Shown in pieces: positions 33,078 through 41,629 of a stretch of 64,000 nt of DNA. The position numbers and the translations under genes were made by a program. The DNA comes from Paenibacillus_AR mesotrionivorans (GTDB lineage Bacteria > Bacillota > Bacilli > Paenibacillales > NBRC-103111). The notes under the pieces were generated by a model, which was not told the origin of the DNA, searched no databases, and saw nothing but the letters and a program-made list of their open reading frames with translations. The stretch spans positions 1 to 64,000 of the forward strand of contig NZ_JBJURJ010000016.1 in assembly GCF_046098205.1 (NCBI RefSeq), given 5' to 3'. Positions within the stretch are counted from its first letter, which is position 1. Every line of letters begins with the position of its first letter.

Positions 33078-35408
33078 ATGGCGCCCTACAAGCGGAAGAC
33101 CCCGGAGGAAATTCTCGATTCCATCTACCGCCTGCACCGGGGCAGGCTGAAAATCCTGATCGGACCTGTCAGCGGCTCCGGCAAAACCTATCACATGCTG
33201 CAGGAAGGCAGGCTGCTGCAAAAGCAAGGCATCGATGTGGTATACAGTGCCGTCTCTACCATGCAGCGTGCGGAGACGGTTCAGCAGCTGGAGGCGCTGG
33301 ATCGGGTGCCCAGCATTCACTGGTGGAAGGATGGACAGGAGCAGAAGGATCTTCCGCTGGATGTCCTGGTGGAGCGCAACCCAGAGGTGCTGCTGGTGGA
33401 TGGGCTGGCCCACCGCAACCGGGAAGGGGCGTTTTTCCCCACCCGGCTGGAGGATATCCGCTATCTGATGGACAAAGGCATCAGTGTGATTACCACCATC
33501 AACGTATATGAATTGGCGGGTGTGGGTGAGGAGATTTTCCGGCTGACGGGAATCAAGGCCGACGAAACGGTTCCCATGAACACCCTGGAGCTGGCCGACG
33601 AGATCCGGCTGATCGACGTATCCCCGGAAACCATTCTGAAGCGGATGGAGGACGGCATTCTGGGGGACAAGGCGCATCCGGCCTTATCCCGCAGAGGCAA
33701 TCTGGGGGTGCTGCGGGAGGTGGCCCTGCGCCTGGTGGCGGAGGGTGTCAACGATTCGCTGGAAAAGCACAGGGAGGAGCAGGGCCTTATCGGCCCGTCC
33801 GGGGCAACGGAACGGATTCTGGTTTCAGCACAGTATCATTGGAACGGCTCCCTGCATATCCGCAGGGGGCAGCAAATCGCCAAAAGGCTGGGGGGCGATC
33901 TGCTGGTAGTCAGCTTTGTGTTGGATGGGAGGAAGCTGTCCAAGGAGCAGCAGGCATTCCGGCAATCCATCAGCAAGCTGGTGAAGCGGGTGGATGCCCG
34001 GTTCGAGGAATTACCTCTACCCGGTGTACGCGCCCTGCCCTCTGCTCTAGTCCGGTATGCCACTGAAAACAATGTGACGCGGATTGTTATGGGCCATTCC
34101 CAAAAAAGCCGCTGGCAGGAAAAGTGGCAGGGCTCCATTGCCAACCGGGTGCTGCGGAAAACCCGCAATATCGATGTGTTCCTGATGGCTGACCGGGCGA
34201 GGGAGGAAGGGGAGCGGATCCTGCCCGTGAAGTCGGCAACGTCCAAGAAGCCCCCTGGCTTCCACCGGCTGACCACCCAGGAAATCCAGAACCGGGTGGA
34301 TTCGATCCGCCACGGCACCTTCAAGGTATATATCGGGGCTGCGCCTGGTGTCGGGAAAACCTACAAAATGCTGCAGGAGGGTAATCTGCTTTTGGGGCGG
34401 GGCATTGATGTGGTCATTGGGCTTCTGGAAACCCACGGACGGAAGGAGACTCTGGAGCAGATCGGTGTGCTGCCCCTTATCCCCCGGGCGAAGGTAGGCT
34501 ACCAGGGAGTCCAGCTGGAGGAGATGGATACCGATGCCATCCTTGCACGGCACCCCGAGCTAGTGCTGGTGGATGAGCTGGCGCATACCAACATTCCGGG
34601 AGTCGCCACCCGGAAGCGGTACGAGGATATTATCCGGCTGCTGGAGAACGGGATTTCAGTGATTACCACGGTGAATGTGCAGCATCTGGAGAGCCTGAAC
34701 GACGCGGTGGCCCAATTGACGGGTGTCCGGGTCCGGGAGACGGTGCCGGACTATATCCTGAAGATGGCCAACGAGGTGGAGCTCATCGACATTACGCCCC
34801 AGATGCTACAGGAGCGGATGAAGGAGGGCAAAATTTATGCGGCGGAGAAAATCAGCCAGGCGCTGGAATCCTTCTTCAAAATTGGCAACCTCATCGCCCT
34901 GCGGGAGCTGGCTCTAAGGGAAATTGCCGATGATGTGGACGAACGGCTGGAGGCTTGGGAGCGGGATGCCGCTTTGCGGGGGCCATGGAGCAGGCAGGAG
35001 GTTATCTTCGTTTGTGTAGACCTGGAGCCCCGGGCAGAACGGCTCATCCGCCGCGGCTTCCGCATTGCCCACCGGTTAAAGGCAGAATGGTTTGTCCATT
35101 ATGCCCACTGCACCGGGGAGCTCTCCCTGGAACAGCGGAAGCAGCTGGACACACTGCGCCAGCTGACGGAACGGCTGGGGGGGACGATGGAAACGGCAGA
35201 GGCGGGCAGCGGCAAGCTCCTTCACCGGCATTTGCTGGCACGGATGAACGAGGTGCGGGCCACGCAGCTGATTATCGGGCAATCCCGGAAGCCCCTATGG
35301 CGGACGCTGTTCAAGGAAACCTTCATCCATTATCTCCTGCGCCATGCCCGGCATATCGACATGCTGATCCTGGCGGACTATGATCCCCATGTGGCGGGGC
35401 AGGCTTGA
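33078..35408 (+). CDS. Tandem KdpD sensor-domain protein without kinase
   Basis: 776 residues from ATG 33078 (GGGAGG 9 bp upstream). Two complete KdpD N-terminal halves in a row, each with a Usp-like domain and none with membrane helices, HisKA or HATPase. Copy 1 (about 10-385): Walker A GPVSGSGKT, LLVDGLAHRN, VITTINVYELAG. Copy 2 (about 400-776): GAAPGVGKT, LVDELAHTNIPG, VITTVNVQHLESL, canonical. Neither Usp shows the FTAxY motif seen in the full KdpD at 23868. Kinase-less KdpD forms are known from several bacteria; the tandem form is unusual. It may modulate KdpD or bind the transporter. Confidence 0.85.
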   Translation: MAPYKRKTPEEILDSIYRLHRGRLKILIGPVSGSGKTYHMLQEGRLLQKQGIDVVYSAVSTMQRAETVQQLEALDRVPSIHWWKDGQEQKDLPLDVLVERNPEVLLVDGLAHRNREGAFFPTRLEDIRYLMDKGISVITTINVYELAGVGEEIFRLTGIKADETVPMNTLELADEIRLIDVSPETILKRMEDGILGDKAHPALSRRGNLGVLREVALRLVAEGVNDSLEKHREEQGLIGPSGATERILVSAQYHWNGSLHIRRGQQIAKRLGGDLLVVSFVLDGRKLSKEQQAFRQSISKLVKRVDARFEELPLPGVRALPSALVRYATENNVTRIVMGHSQKSRWQEKWQGSIANRVLRKTRNIDVFLMADRAREEGERILPVKSATSKKPPGFHRLTTQEIQNRVDSIRHGTFKVYIGAAPGVGKTYKMLQEGNLLLGRGIDVVIGLLETHGRKETLEQIGVLPLIPRAKVGYQGVQLEEMDTDAILARHPELVLVDELAHTNIPGVATRKRYEDIIRLLENGISVITTVNVQHLESLNDAVAQLTGVRVRETVPDYILKMANEVELIDITPQMLQERMKEGKIYAAEKISQALESFFKIGNLIALRELALREIADDVDERLEAWERDAALRGPWSRQEVIFVCVDLEPRAERLIRRGFRIAHRLKAEWFVHYAHCTGELSLEQRKQLDTLRQLTERLGGTMETAEAGSGKLLHRHLLARMNEVRATQLIIGQSRKPLWRTLFKETFIHYLLRHARHIDMLILADYDPHVAGQA

Positions 35409-35453
35409 GGGGGAGGGGCTTAGAAAAGAATCTGCCGGCAGATCCAAGAAATA

Positions 35454-35496
35454 AGAAAAACCGCTTTCCGGGCTGAAGCCAGAAGGCGGTTTGTTC
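35454..35496. terminator. Terminator between converging kdp unit and collagen/propeller gene
   Basis: Stem AAACCGCTTTC (35458-35468) / GAAGGCGGTTT (35482-35492), one G-T pair, loop about 13 nt, with A-run on the left and TTTG on the right; it can serve both strands. Confidence 0.7.
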
Positions 35497-35503
35497 TATG
35501 TCC

Positions 35504-37099
35504 TCATGGCAGAACCCCTATTCCTTGAGGGGAATCCCCAACCATGATGGATGAAATTTGCGTATTCGTTGACCCGCTGAAAATCAATACGGCATCCGCA
35601 AATTGATTGGACGCATAAATGGAATTTGTAGACGGATTAACTCCGACTCCTTCGTTTCCTGGTGAAAAAAGAGTGAGTGGTATTACTGTCAGCACTGTGT
35701 CGGTTACCCCGTCAATTACCGCGATATTGTTGGTGCCTGCTGCATAAACCCGATTGGTTAAGGGATTTACGCCTAAGCTTATTACACCGTTAACGGGAAC
35801 TATATTATCAACGGTGTTTGTTAAACTGTTAATGATATATACATTGCTGCTGATCGAATTTGCTACATAAACTTTATTGGAAGCCGAGTTCACTTCTAAA
35901 CCTACCGGATTATCACCAACGGGAATAGTTGCGATGACCGTATTGGTAATGCCATCAATTACACTTACAACCTCTAAAAAATGGTTTGTCACATAGATGC
36001 TGTTCGTCGATGTGTTCACTCCAACGGCAAACGGCGCCTCAAAGCCAGTAAGCGTTGCAATTACGGTATTATTAGAGCCGTCGATCACGGAAACGGTATT
36101 GTTGTTGTTATTCGATACATAAATCCGGTTGGTGAAGGGATTAACCTCTGCTTCATATGGCCGGCTTCCGACGGGAATTGTCGCAACTACTGAATTGGAG
36201 TAGCCGTCAATCACCGAAACATTATCTGAGCCGGAGTTTGCCACATAAACCCGATTGGTTAAATGATTTATTCCCACGCCTAAAGGGCGTACACCTACAG
36301 CAATGGTAGTAATCACAGCATTGGTCAAACCGTTTATCACCGTCACATTATCGCTGTCCATATTGGCAACATAAATACGGTTGTTCGGTGTAAAAGGTGC
36401 TCCTGTAGGCCCTGTAGCGCCAGTTGGCCCAATATTGCCGACAATGCCTGTAGCCCCCGTCTGTCCGGTGGAGCCTGTAACCCCAGTAGCCCCAGTAACC
36501 CCAGTAACCCCAGTTGAGCCTGGAGCTCCAGTAGGACCCGTAACACCTGTACTGCCAGAAACGCCCGGAAGGCCAGTTATTCCTGTAGCCCCGGTTGCTC
36601 CAGTGGGTCCCGTTGCTCCGCTGCCTCCATTCAAATCCTGTGCCTGCATCACAATGACCTCATCCACCAGAATGTTACAGGCTGGCACCATCTGCACCAG
36701 ACTAAAGGATAGCTGGGCATAAGCGGTAGTGGGGGGAGCAATGGTTGTCACGCCCTCGAAAGTATGCCACTCTAAGCTTGTGAAAAAGTTAGGTCGTACA
36801 AGCAATGTTAAACCAGTACCCAGATACTGAACGGAGTTGTTGAAAAAATTAATGGAGATCGCAACCAAGGGACTCTGTCCGGCCTGATTTCGCGCTAGTG
36901 AAGCCGATATAAACAATCCTTCACCTGGAGCGGCAGTTATCAATTGTTGCAAAGAGGTCGCTGCCTGTCCGCCTATCATTTCCACGCTGCTGAACCCTTC
37001 CTTGGACCTTGCACTTATAACCGTGTTAACACCAAACCACGAGGAAAGCCCTGATTCGAAGCTCCAATTTAACAGTTTGTTTTGTAATTGAATGGCCAT
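35504..37099 (-). CDS. Collagen-like protein with seven-bladed YVTN-type beta-propeller
   Basis: 531 residues from ATG 37099 (GGGGTGA upstream). Residues 1-150: a beta-sandwich beginning LQNKLLNWSFESGLSSWFG and containing ISASLARNQAG, of the type found at the N-terminus of Firmicute collagen-like proteins (NTTRR-F1-like). Residues 155-235: Gly-X-Y, GATGPTG type. Residues 240-531: seven repeats of about 42 residues with N(R/S/K)(I/V)YV(A/S/T)N and VSVIDG, i.e. a YVTN beta-propeller with seven blades. No signal peptide. It is distant from the main collagen-like locus but likely part of the same surface. AT-richer than the flanking kdp and GH13 genes. Confidence 0.8.
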   Translation of the reverse strand: MAIQLQNKLLNWSFESGLSSWFGVNTVISARSKEGFSSVEMIGGQAATSLQQLITAAPGEGLFISASLARNQAGQSPLVAISINFFNNSVQYLGTGLTLLVRPNFFTSLEWHTFEGVTTIAPPTTAYAQLSFSLVQMVPACNILVDEVIVMQAQDLNGGSGATGPTGATGATGITGLPGVSGSTGVTGPTGAPGSTGVTGVTGATGVTGSTGQTGATGIVGNIGPTGATGPTGAPFTPNNRIYVANMDSDNVTVINGLTNAVITTIAVGVRPLGVGINHLTNRVYVANSGSDNVSVIDGYSNSVVATIPVGSRPYEAEVNPFTNRIYVSNNNNNTVSVIDGSNNTVIATLTGFEAPFAVGVNTSTNSIYVTNHFLEVVSVIDGITNTVIATIPVGDNPVGLEVNSASNKVYVANSISSNVYIINSLTNTVDNIVPVNGVISLGVNPLTNRVYAAGTNNIAVIDGVTDTVLTVIPLTLFSPGNEGVGVNPSTNSIYASNQFADAVLIFSGSTNTQISSIMVGDSPQGIGVLP

Positions 37100-37245
37100 G
37101 GATGAACTCACCCCGTTTTTTATGCAGATTATTTCTCCTCCATATTTATTCTATTTCTCTAAAAAATTCTTGTGCGATTGGTAGAAAACTTGATATTTTT
37201 AATGGAAAATAGGGTTTACATCCGACAACCCCAGTGAGGAAATCA

Positions 37246-37462
37246 ATGGAACTCTATCGATTCGATAAAGAGACGGGCAAAAGAATTACCAAATTCAATT
37301 CGGACTTTGTCATGTCCCGCATAATTCAAACAGAAAAAAACGCGCACGTTGGATGTATACACCTGGAAGCGAATGGTGTAATCGGCTATTCACCAGGCAG
37401 GAATTCCGCAAATCATGGTTATTGTGGCAGGTAAGGGGTACATCAAAGGGGAAGGAAATTGA
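37246..37462 (+). pseudogene. Frameshifted small cupin-like gene
   Basis: From ATG 37246 the frame reads MELYRFDKETGKRITKF, then VGCIHLEANGVIGY, and diverges after about 37390. The +1-shifted frame continues HQAGIPQIMVIVAGKGYIKG to a TGA at 37460-37462. Joined, this is the first part of a cupin beta-barrel (GC-I-x-L-E, H-Q, P-Q, VAG-G-Y). The rest of the barrel is missing: repeat sequence follows. So a frameshift and a 3' deletion both point to a decayed gene, unless one sequencing error is involved. Confidence 0.6.
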
Positions 37463-37482
37463 GCTAGATTACCGCTTCGCAG

Positions 37483-37619
37483 CCTAACGGCGGTGAGAGA
37501 CGCTATTGGGGGCAAAAGGAGGGAACAAACTCCGGTTTTGGCCAAATAAGGTCTCCTGCCGCCGTTAGAATGTGAAGAGGCTATAATTTAGCTAAATAAG
37601 GTCTTTGGCCGCCGTTAGA
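37483..37619. repeat. Three copies of a CTAACGGCGG intergenic repeat
   Basis: One forward unit (37483-37517, CCTAACGGCGGTGAGAG...) and two reverse units (37536-37569 and 37587-37619, ending GCCGCCGTTAGA). Each unit is about 34 bp: TCTAACGGCGG, a variable part, then CT(A/T)ATTTGGC-like sequence and AAA. Forward and reverse units could fold as a large hairpin. The same family occurs at 59442-59629. The last copy touches the stop codon of the GH13 gene. Confidence 0.8.
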
Positions 37620-39414
37620 CGCCAGCCGGAGTCTCCGCAACAAAGAGATAGCCGCTGTACGGAGCCAGCTGCAGCTGGATGGAAGCCGCCGCCTCCCAGG
37701 TTTGTCCGGTTAGCAGATCCCGGATACGGCGCCCCTGGAAGGAGGGGGGGAGCTGAAGCTCGAGCTCCGCCTCGCAGGGATTGTTATGCAGCAGAACAGC
37801 TATTTCCCCGTCGCCGCTCCGCCGGATAAACCCGGCTTGATTTTGCGACTCATCCGCCACCCACACGGTAAAGGAGCCGGCTTGCAGCTCGGTCCGTTCC
37901 CGGCGCAGTCCCGTCAGCTGCTGAACATATTGTCGTAGCGGCAGGTTCTGGCCGGCCGTCTCCCACACCATAGGCTTGCGGCAGCCCGGATCGGTTTCGC
38001 CCTCCATGCCGATTTCCGCGCCGTAATAAATCATCGGAATGCCGGGATAGGTCATGAGGAACAGCACAGCAAGCTTCAGCCTGTTCTCTGCTTCACCCCC
38101 CGGCTGCCAGCCCCAGCCGCCCTTGCGGCAGGAGGTGAGGAACCGCTCCGTATCATGGGAGTCCAGCAAATTCAGCATCGCCAGAGCGGAGCTGTCGGTG
38201 CCGCGGATATACAGGTTGGAAATCTGCTCCACAAAAGCTGCTGCGCCAATGGTTTGCCGGGCAAAAAACTCCAGCAGCACATCCCGCAGGGGATAGTTCA
38301 TCGTCCCGTCGAACTGGTCGCCGCGGAGCCACGGCAGGGCGTCGTGCATGACCTCGCCGATAATCAGCGCCTCCGGATTTTTGGACTTGACCAGCTGCCG
38401 GAACATCCGCCAGAAGGAAGGCGGCACCTCATTAGCCACATCCAGCCGCCAGCCGTCTATCTGGGCCTGGTCCATCCAATATGCTGTCACCTGCAGCATA
38501 TATTGCTGGACCTCGGGATGCTCCAGGTTCAGCCGGGGCATAAAGGGCAGGTTGCTGGCGAAGGTTTCATAGCAGGCGACGGGCTCTTGAACCACAGGGT
38601 ACTCGTGGATATAGAACCAGTCCTTGTAGGGGGAAGCCTCCCCGTTCTTCAGCACATCCTGAAAGGCGAAGAAACGGTCGCTGGAATGATTAAAGACGGC
38701 ATCCAGCATCACTCGTATACCCAAACGGTGCGCTTCCTCGACTAACCGGCGGAATAACGCCTCATCACCGAAATGGGGATCAATGGTGTAATAATCCACC
38801 GTATCATATTTGTGATTGGTGGGGGAGAGGAATATAGGCGTCAGGTAGACGCAGGTAATCCCCAAATCCTGCAGATAAGGCAGCTTCTCGAGGACACCCT
38901 GCAAATCTCCGCCCCAGAAGGAATCCCAAGCCGGGCAGCTTTCGTCTGTCCAATTCAGGGCTTCTTCCGGATCATTCATGGGGTCCCCATTATGGAAGCG
39001 CTCGGGGAAAATCTGGTATACCACGGCCGATGCCGCCCACTCCGGCAGATTATGTACCTGGGAGGGAGTAATAATGGGACAATGGAAAACATTGGTATGT
39101 TTGCGCTCGACGGATGCGCCGTTTTCCCCGTACCACACCCGTTCTCCCTGGCTGTTCTCCAGCAGAAAGCTGTATCGGATACGGCGGGTTGGCGTTGGAA
39201 TGATTCCTTCGTAATAATCGTGAAGACCGGTGGACAAAACCTGCTCCAGCCGGATGGGGGTTTCCCGTCCCGGATCGGCATAGCGGTCCGCATGCACTAC
39301 GGATACCCGTTGCGCATCTCCTTTGGCGCAGCGTATTCTTACTTTCCATTCATGCAGACTGACGGCAAATGCAAAGGGTGCATCGCACGTATGAAAGATG
39401 GAGTCCAGCCGCAT
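37615..39414 (-). CDS. GH13 neopullulanase / cyclomaltodextrinase-type enzyme
   Basis: 599 residues from ATG 39414 (AAGGGG 8 bp upstream, overlapping the stop of the permease gene). N-domain of about 125 residues (family 34 starch-binding-like), then a (beta/alpha)8 barrel: VYQIFPERFHNGD, region I DAVFNHSS, region II DGWRLDVANE with nucleophile Asp325, region III IIGEVMHD with acid Glu354, region IV NLLDSHDTER with Asp421. The C-domain ends at 599. No signal peptide, so it acts on imported maltodextrins or cyclodextrins in the cytoplasm. Last gene of the mdxEFG unit. Confidence 0.88.
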   Translation of the reverse strand: MRLDSIFHTCDAPFAFAVSLHEWKVRIRCAKGDAQRVSVVHADRYADPGRETPIRLEQVLSTGLHDYYEGIIPTPTRRIRYSFLLENSQGERVWYGENGASVERKHTNVFHCPIITPSQVHNLPEWAASAVVYQIFPERFHNGDPMNDPEEALNWTDESCPAWDSFWGGDLQGVLEKLPYLQDLGITCVYLTPIFLSPTNHKYDTVDYYTIDPHFGDEALFRRLVEEAHRLGIRVMLDAVFNHSSDRFFAFQDVLKNGEASPYKDWFYIHEYPVVQEPVACYETFASNLPFMPRLNLEHPEVQQYMLQVTAYWMDQAQIDGWRLDVANEVPPSFWRMFRQLVKSKNPEALIIGEVMHDALPWLRGDQFDGTMNYPLRDVLLEFFARQTIGAAAFVEQISNLYIRGTDSSALAMLNLLDSHDTERFLTSCRKGGWGWQPGGEAENRLKLAVLFLMTYPGIPMIYYGAEIGMEGETDPGCRKPMVWETAGQNLPLRQYVQQLTGLRRERTELQAGSFTVWVADESQNQAGFIRRSGDGEIAVLLHNNPCEAELELQLPPSFQGRRIRDLLTGQTWEAAASIQLQLAPYSGYLFVAETPAGV

Positions 39415-39419
39415 TGTGA

Positions 39420-40244
39420 TCACCCCTTATTGGCACCTTGTGTAAGGCCAGCAACCAAAAAACGCTGCAGCCAAATGAATAAAATTAAAATCGGTACGGC
39501 CACCATCACGGCTCCGGCAGCGAAGCTGGTGAATTCCGTGGAGTTCTGGCGGCTGACCATGTCATACAGCCCTACGGCGAGGGTATACTTCTCCGACGAT
39601 CGGAGAATCAGCTTGGCGAAGATAAAATCGATCCATGCTCCTGTAAAAATCATTAGGCTTACATAGGTAAGCATAGGACGCAGGAGGGGGAGCATGATCC
39701 GCCCGAATACCGTCCAGTGGGATGCCCCGTCGATGCGGGCGGCTTCCTCCAGACTTTTCGGAATCGTGTCATAGAAGCCCTTGGCCACAAATACATTGCC
39801 TGCGAAGGAGCCGGAACTGTACACCAGCACCAGCGCCCAGTGGCTGTTCATCAGGTTGAGCTGCGCCAGCAGAATGTAGATGGCCACCATGGACATGAAG
39901 CTCGGGAACATATTGACAACCAGCAGCAGAGTCAGCCCGGTTTTACGTCCCTTAAACTGGAAACGGGACATGGCGTAAGAGCCCAGCAGCGTCAGAAAGG
40001 TGCCCAGCACCGTGGAGGAAACAGCCACCTTCAGGGTATTTGCGAACCAGCTGACGTACGGATATTTATCACCGGCCAGCATGTACCGGTAATGCTCCAG
40101 GGTAAACTGCCGGGGCAGGAAGGTTTCGCTGTACAAGCTGTTGCCTTCCTTAAAGGAGGACATAACAATCCATAGTGCCGGCAGGACCGAGCACACGGCA
40201 AGCAGGATCAGAATCAGATAGGTAAGGGTCAGCCGCAGCTTCAT
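39420..40244 (-). CDS. mdxG: Maltodextrin ABC permease MdxG/MalG
   Basis: 274 residues, six membrane helices, and the cytoplasmic EAA loop EEAARIDGASHWTVFGRIMLPLLRP (split here by description only: EEAARIDGAS and IMLPLLRP). The IDFIFAKLIL and YTLAVGLYDMVSRQ segments are MalG-like. Overlaps mdxF by 4 bp. No ATPase gene is in this cluster; a shared ATPase such as MsmX would be needed. Confidence 0.88.
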   Translation of the reverse strand: MKLRLTLTYLILILLAVCSVLPALWIVMSSFKEGNSLYSETFLPRQFTLEHYRYMLAGDKYPYVSWFANTLKVAVSSTVLGTFLTLLGSYAMSRFQFKGRKTGLTLLLVVNMFPSFMSMVAIYILLAQLNLMNSHWALVLVYSSGSFAGNVFVAKGFYDTIPKSLEEAARIDGASHWTVFGRIMLPLLRPMLTYVSLMIFTGAWIDFIFAKLILRSSEKYTLAVGLYDMVSRQNSTEFTSFAAGAVMVAVPILILFIWLQRFLVAGLTQGANKG

Positions 40245-41554
40245 TGCACCATATCCTCCTCTTTGTAGGACCTGGAGCGGCGGAAGTTGAAGATGGACAA
40301 GCCGGCAACGATCACGAAGATGATAATACCGATGGCGGAAGAGAAATTGTACTGCTGGTTGTTCAGCGTCAGCTTATACAGCCACGTGACCAGGAGGTCG
40401 GTGGAGCCCGCGTATTGGTACTTGGGGTTCACCGGATTGCCGTCCGTAAGCAGATAGATGACGTTGAAATTATTCAGGTTAGCGGCAAACTGCATGATCA
40501 GCACCGGGGCTGTGGAGAAATAGACAAGCGGCAGGGTGATCATGCGGAAGCTTTTGAAGGGAGAAGCCCCGTCTATTTCCGCCGATTCATACAAATCCCG
40601 GGGAATGGTGGTGAGAATGCCGGAAACCAGGATCATGATTACCGGAATGCCCAGCCAGGCGTTTACCAGGAGTACGGTGATTTTGGCCCAAACGGGATCG
40701 GTGAGCCAGGGGATCTTATCAATGCCCAGGTAGCCAAGAAACTGGTTGATCGGACCGAATTCGCCGTTGAACATATTCCGGAAGACCAAAAGCGACACCA
40801 GATTGGGAATGGCAAAGGGGATGACCAGGATAGTGCGCCAGAATTTGCGGAAACGCACACCCTTCTGTTCAATCAGCACCGCCACGAAGATGCCTCCCGC
40901 GTAGGTTGTCACGGTGGATAATATTGCCCATACGCAGGTCCAGATGAATACGCCGTAAAAGGTGCGGCTCCAGGTGCGCAGTGTCAGCAGATCACCGAAG
41001 GTTTGCAATCCGTTCCAATTGATCAGATGAGCTGGAGGCAAATTGGGGGCGGCGAAATCGGTGAAGGCTACCAGAATGCTGAACAACAGGGGCAGAATGG
41101 TTAAAAACAGAATGGCCACACCCGGCAAAAACAGAATCAGATATGGAAAATGCCGCTCATTCAGGTGGTACAGGGTAGAGCGGAAGGTTTCGGTGGTTTT
41201 GCCTTGGTCCCGCAGCTTCCCGTTCAACCGGGCATCCCGGATGTTGAGGGCGTATCCTGCAATCAGCAGAACAGCCACCAGAAGGCAGATCAGCCCTTCT
41301 ACCAACAGATAGATGGAATGGTCGCCGTCCACAGCCTGATACATGCCATCTACCATCATGAGTCCGCGCGGTGTGGTGCCCAGGGTAATGAGTCCCTGCA
41401 GTCCCGGGAGCAAATAAAGTGCGAAGGCCGCTATGCTGCTGACGCCCAGCAGGAGAAAAAGGAGTCCTTTAGCAACCTGGCGGTTATAAAACTGTCCCAA
41501 ACCCATACAAACAACGGATAAGGCTGCAGCGCGCAGCGAATGTTTGGTCGGCAC
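40241..41554 (-). CDS. mdxF: Maltodextrin ABC permease MdxF/MalF (GTG start)
   Basis: 437 residues from GTG 41554; AAAGGA is 9 bp upstream. Eight predicted membrane helices; the first two (GLGQFYNRQVAKGLLFLLLG) are a MalF-type extra N-terminal pair. EAA loop YESAEIDGASPFKSFRMITLP. FAANLNNFNVIYLLTDGNP is a MalF signature segment. Pairs with MdxG. Confidence 0.88.
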   Translation of the reverse strand: MPTKHSLRAAALSVVCMGLGQFYNRQVAKGLLFLLLGVSSIAAFALYLLPGLQGLITLGTTPRGLMMVDGMYQAVDGDHSIYLLVEGLICLLVAVLLIAGYALNIRDARLNGKLRDQGKTTETFRSTLYHLNERHFPYLILFLPGVAILFLTILPLLFSILVAFTDFAAPNLPPAHLINWNGLQTFGDLLTLRTWSRTFYGVFIWTCVWAILSTVTTYAGGIFVAVLIEQKGVRFRKFWRTILVIPFAIPNLVSLLVFRNMFNGEFGPINQFLGYLGIDKIPWLTDPVWAKITVLLVNAWLGIPVIMILVSGILTTIPRDLYESAEIDGASPFKSFRMITLPLVYFSTAPVLIMQFAANLNNFNVIYLLTDGNPVNPKYQYAGSTDLLVTWLYKLTLNNQQYNFSSAIGIIIFVIVAGLSIFNFRRSRSYKEEDMVQ

Positions 41555-41578
41555 AACGAGTCATCCTTTCGATAGGAG

Positions 41579-41610
41579 GTGCGGAATCACAGAGTTGGAT
41601 GATTCCGCAC
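41579..41610 (-). other. Stable hairpin between mdxE and mdxF
   Basis: A perfect 11-bp stem GTGCGGAATCA / TGATTCCGCAC with a 10-nt loop and no T run, 19 bp after mdxE. Such hairpins protect the upstream mRNA from 3' decay and explain why binding proteins are made in excess over permeases. Role by analogy with malE-malF. Confidence 0.6.
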
Positions 41611-41629
41611 TCCACGATGCGGTGCAAGC

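Noticed and set aside
36343..36722. Frames in both directions within the collagen part of the propeller gene
   Set aside because: Shadows of the Gly-X-Thr codons of the minus-strand gene.
37234..37434. Intact 66-residue protein from the GTG at 37234
   Set aside because: The sequence after 37390 is unlike a protein end, while the shifted frame continues a cupin motif; a broken gene is the better explanation.
38155..38745. 196-codon plus-strand frame opposite the GH13 gene, and similar long antisense frames opposite mdxEFG and hflKC
   Set aside because: High-GC antisense shadows of genes with clear catalytic or transport motifs.
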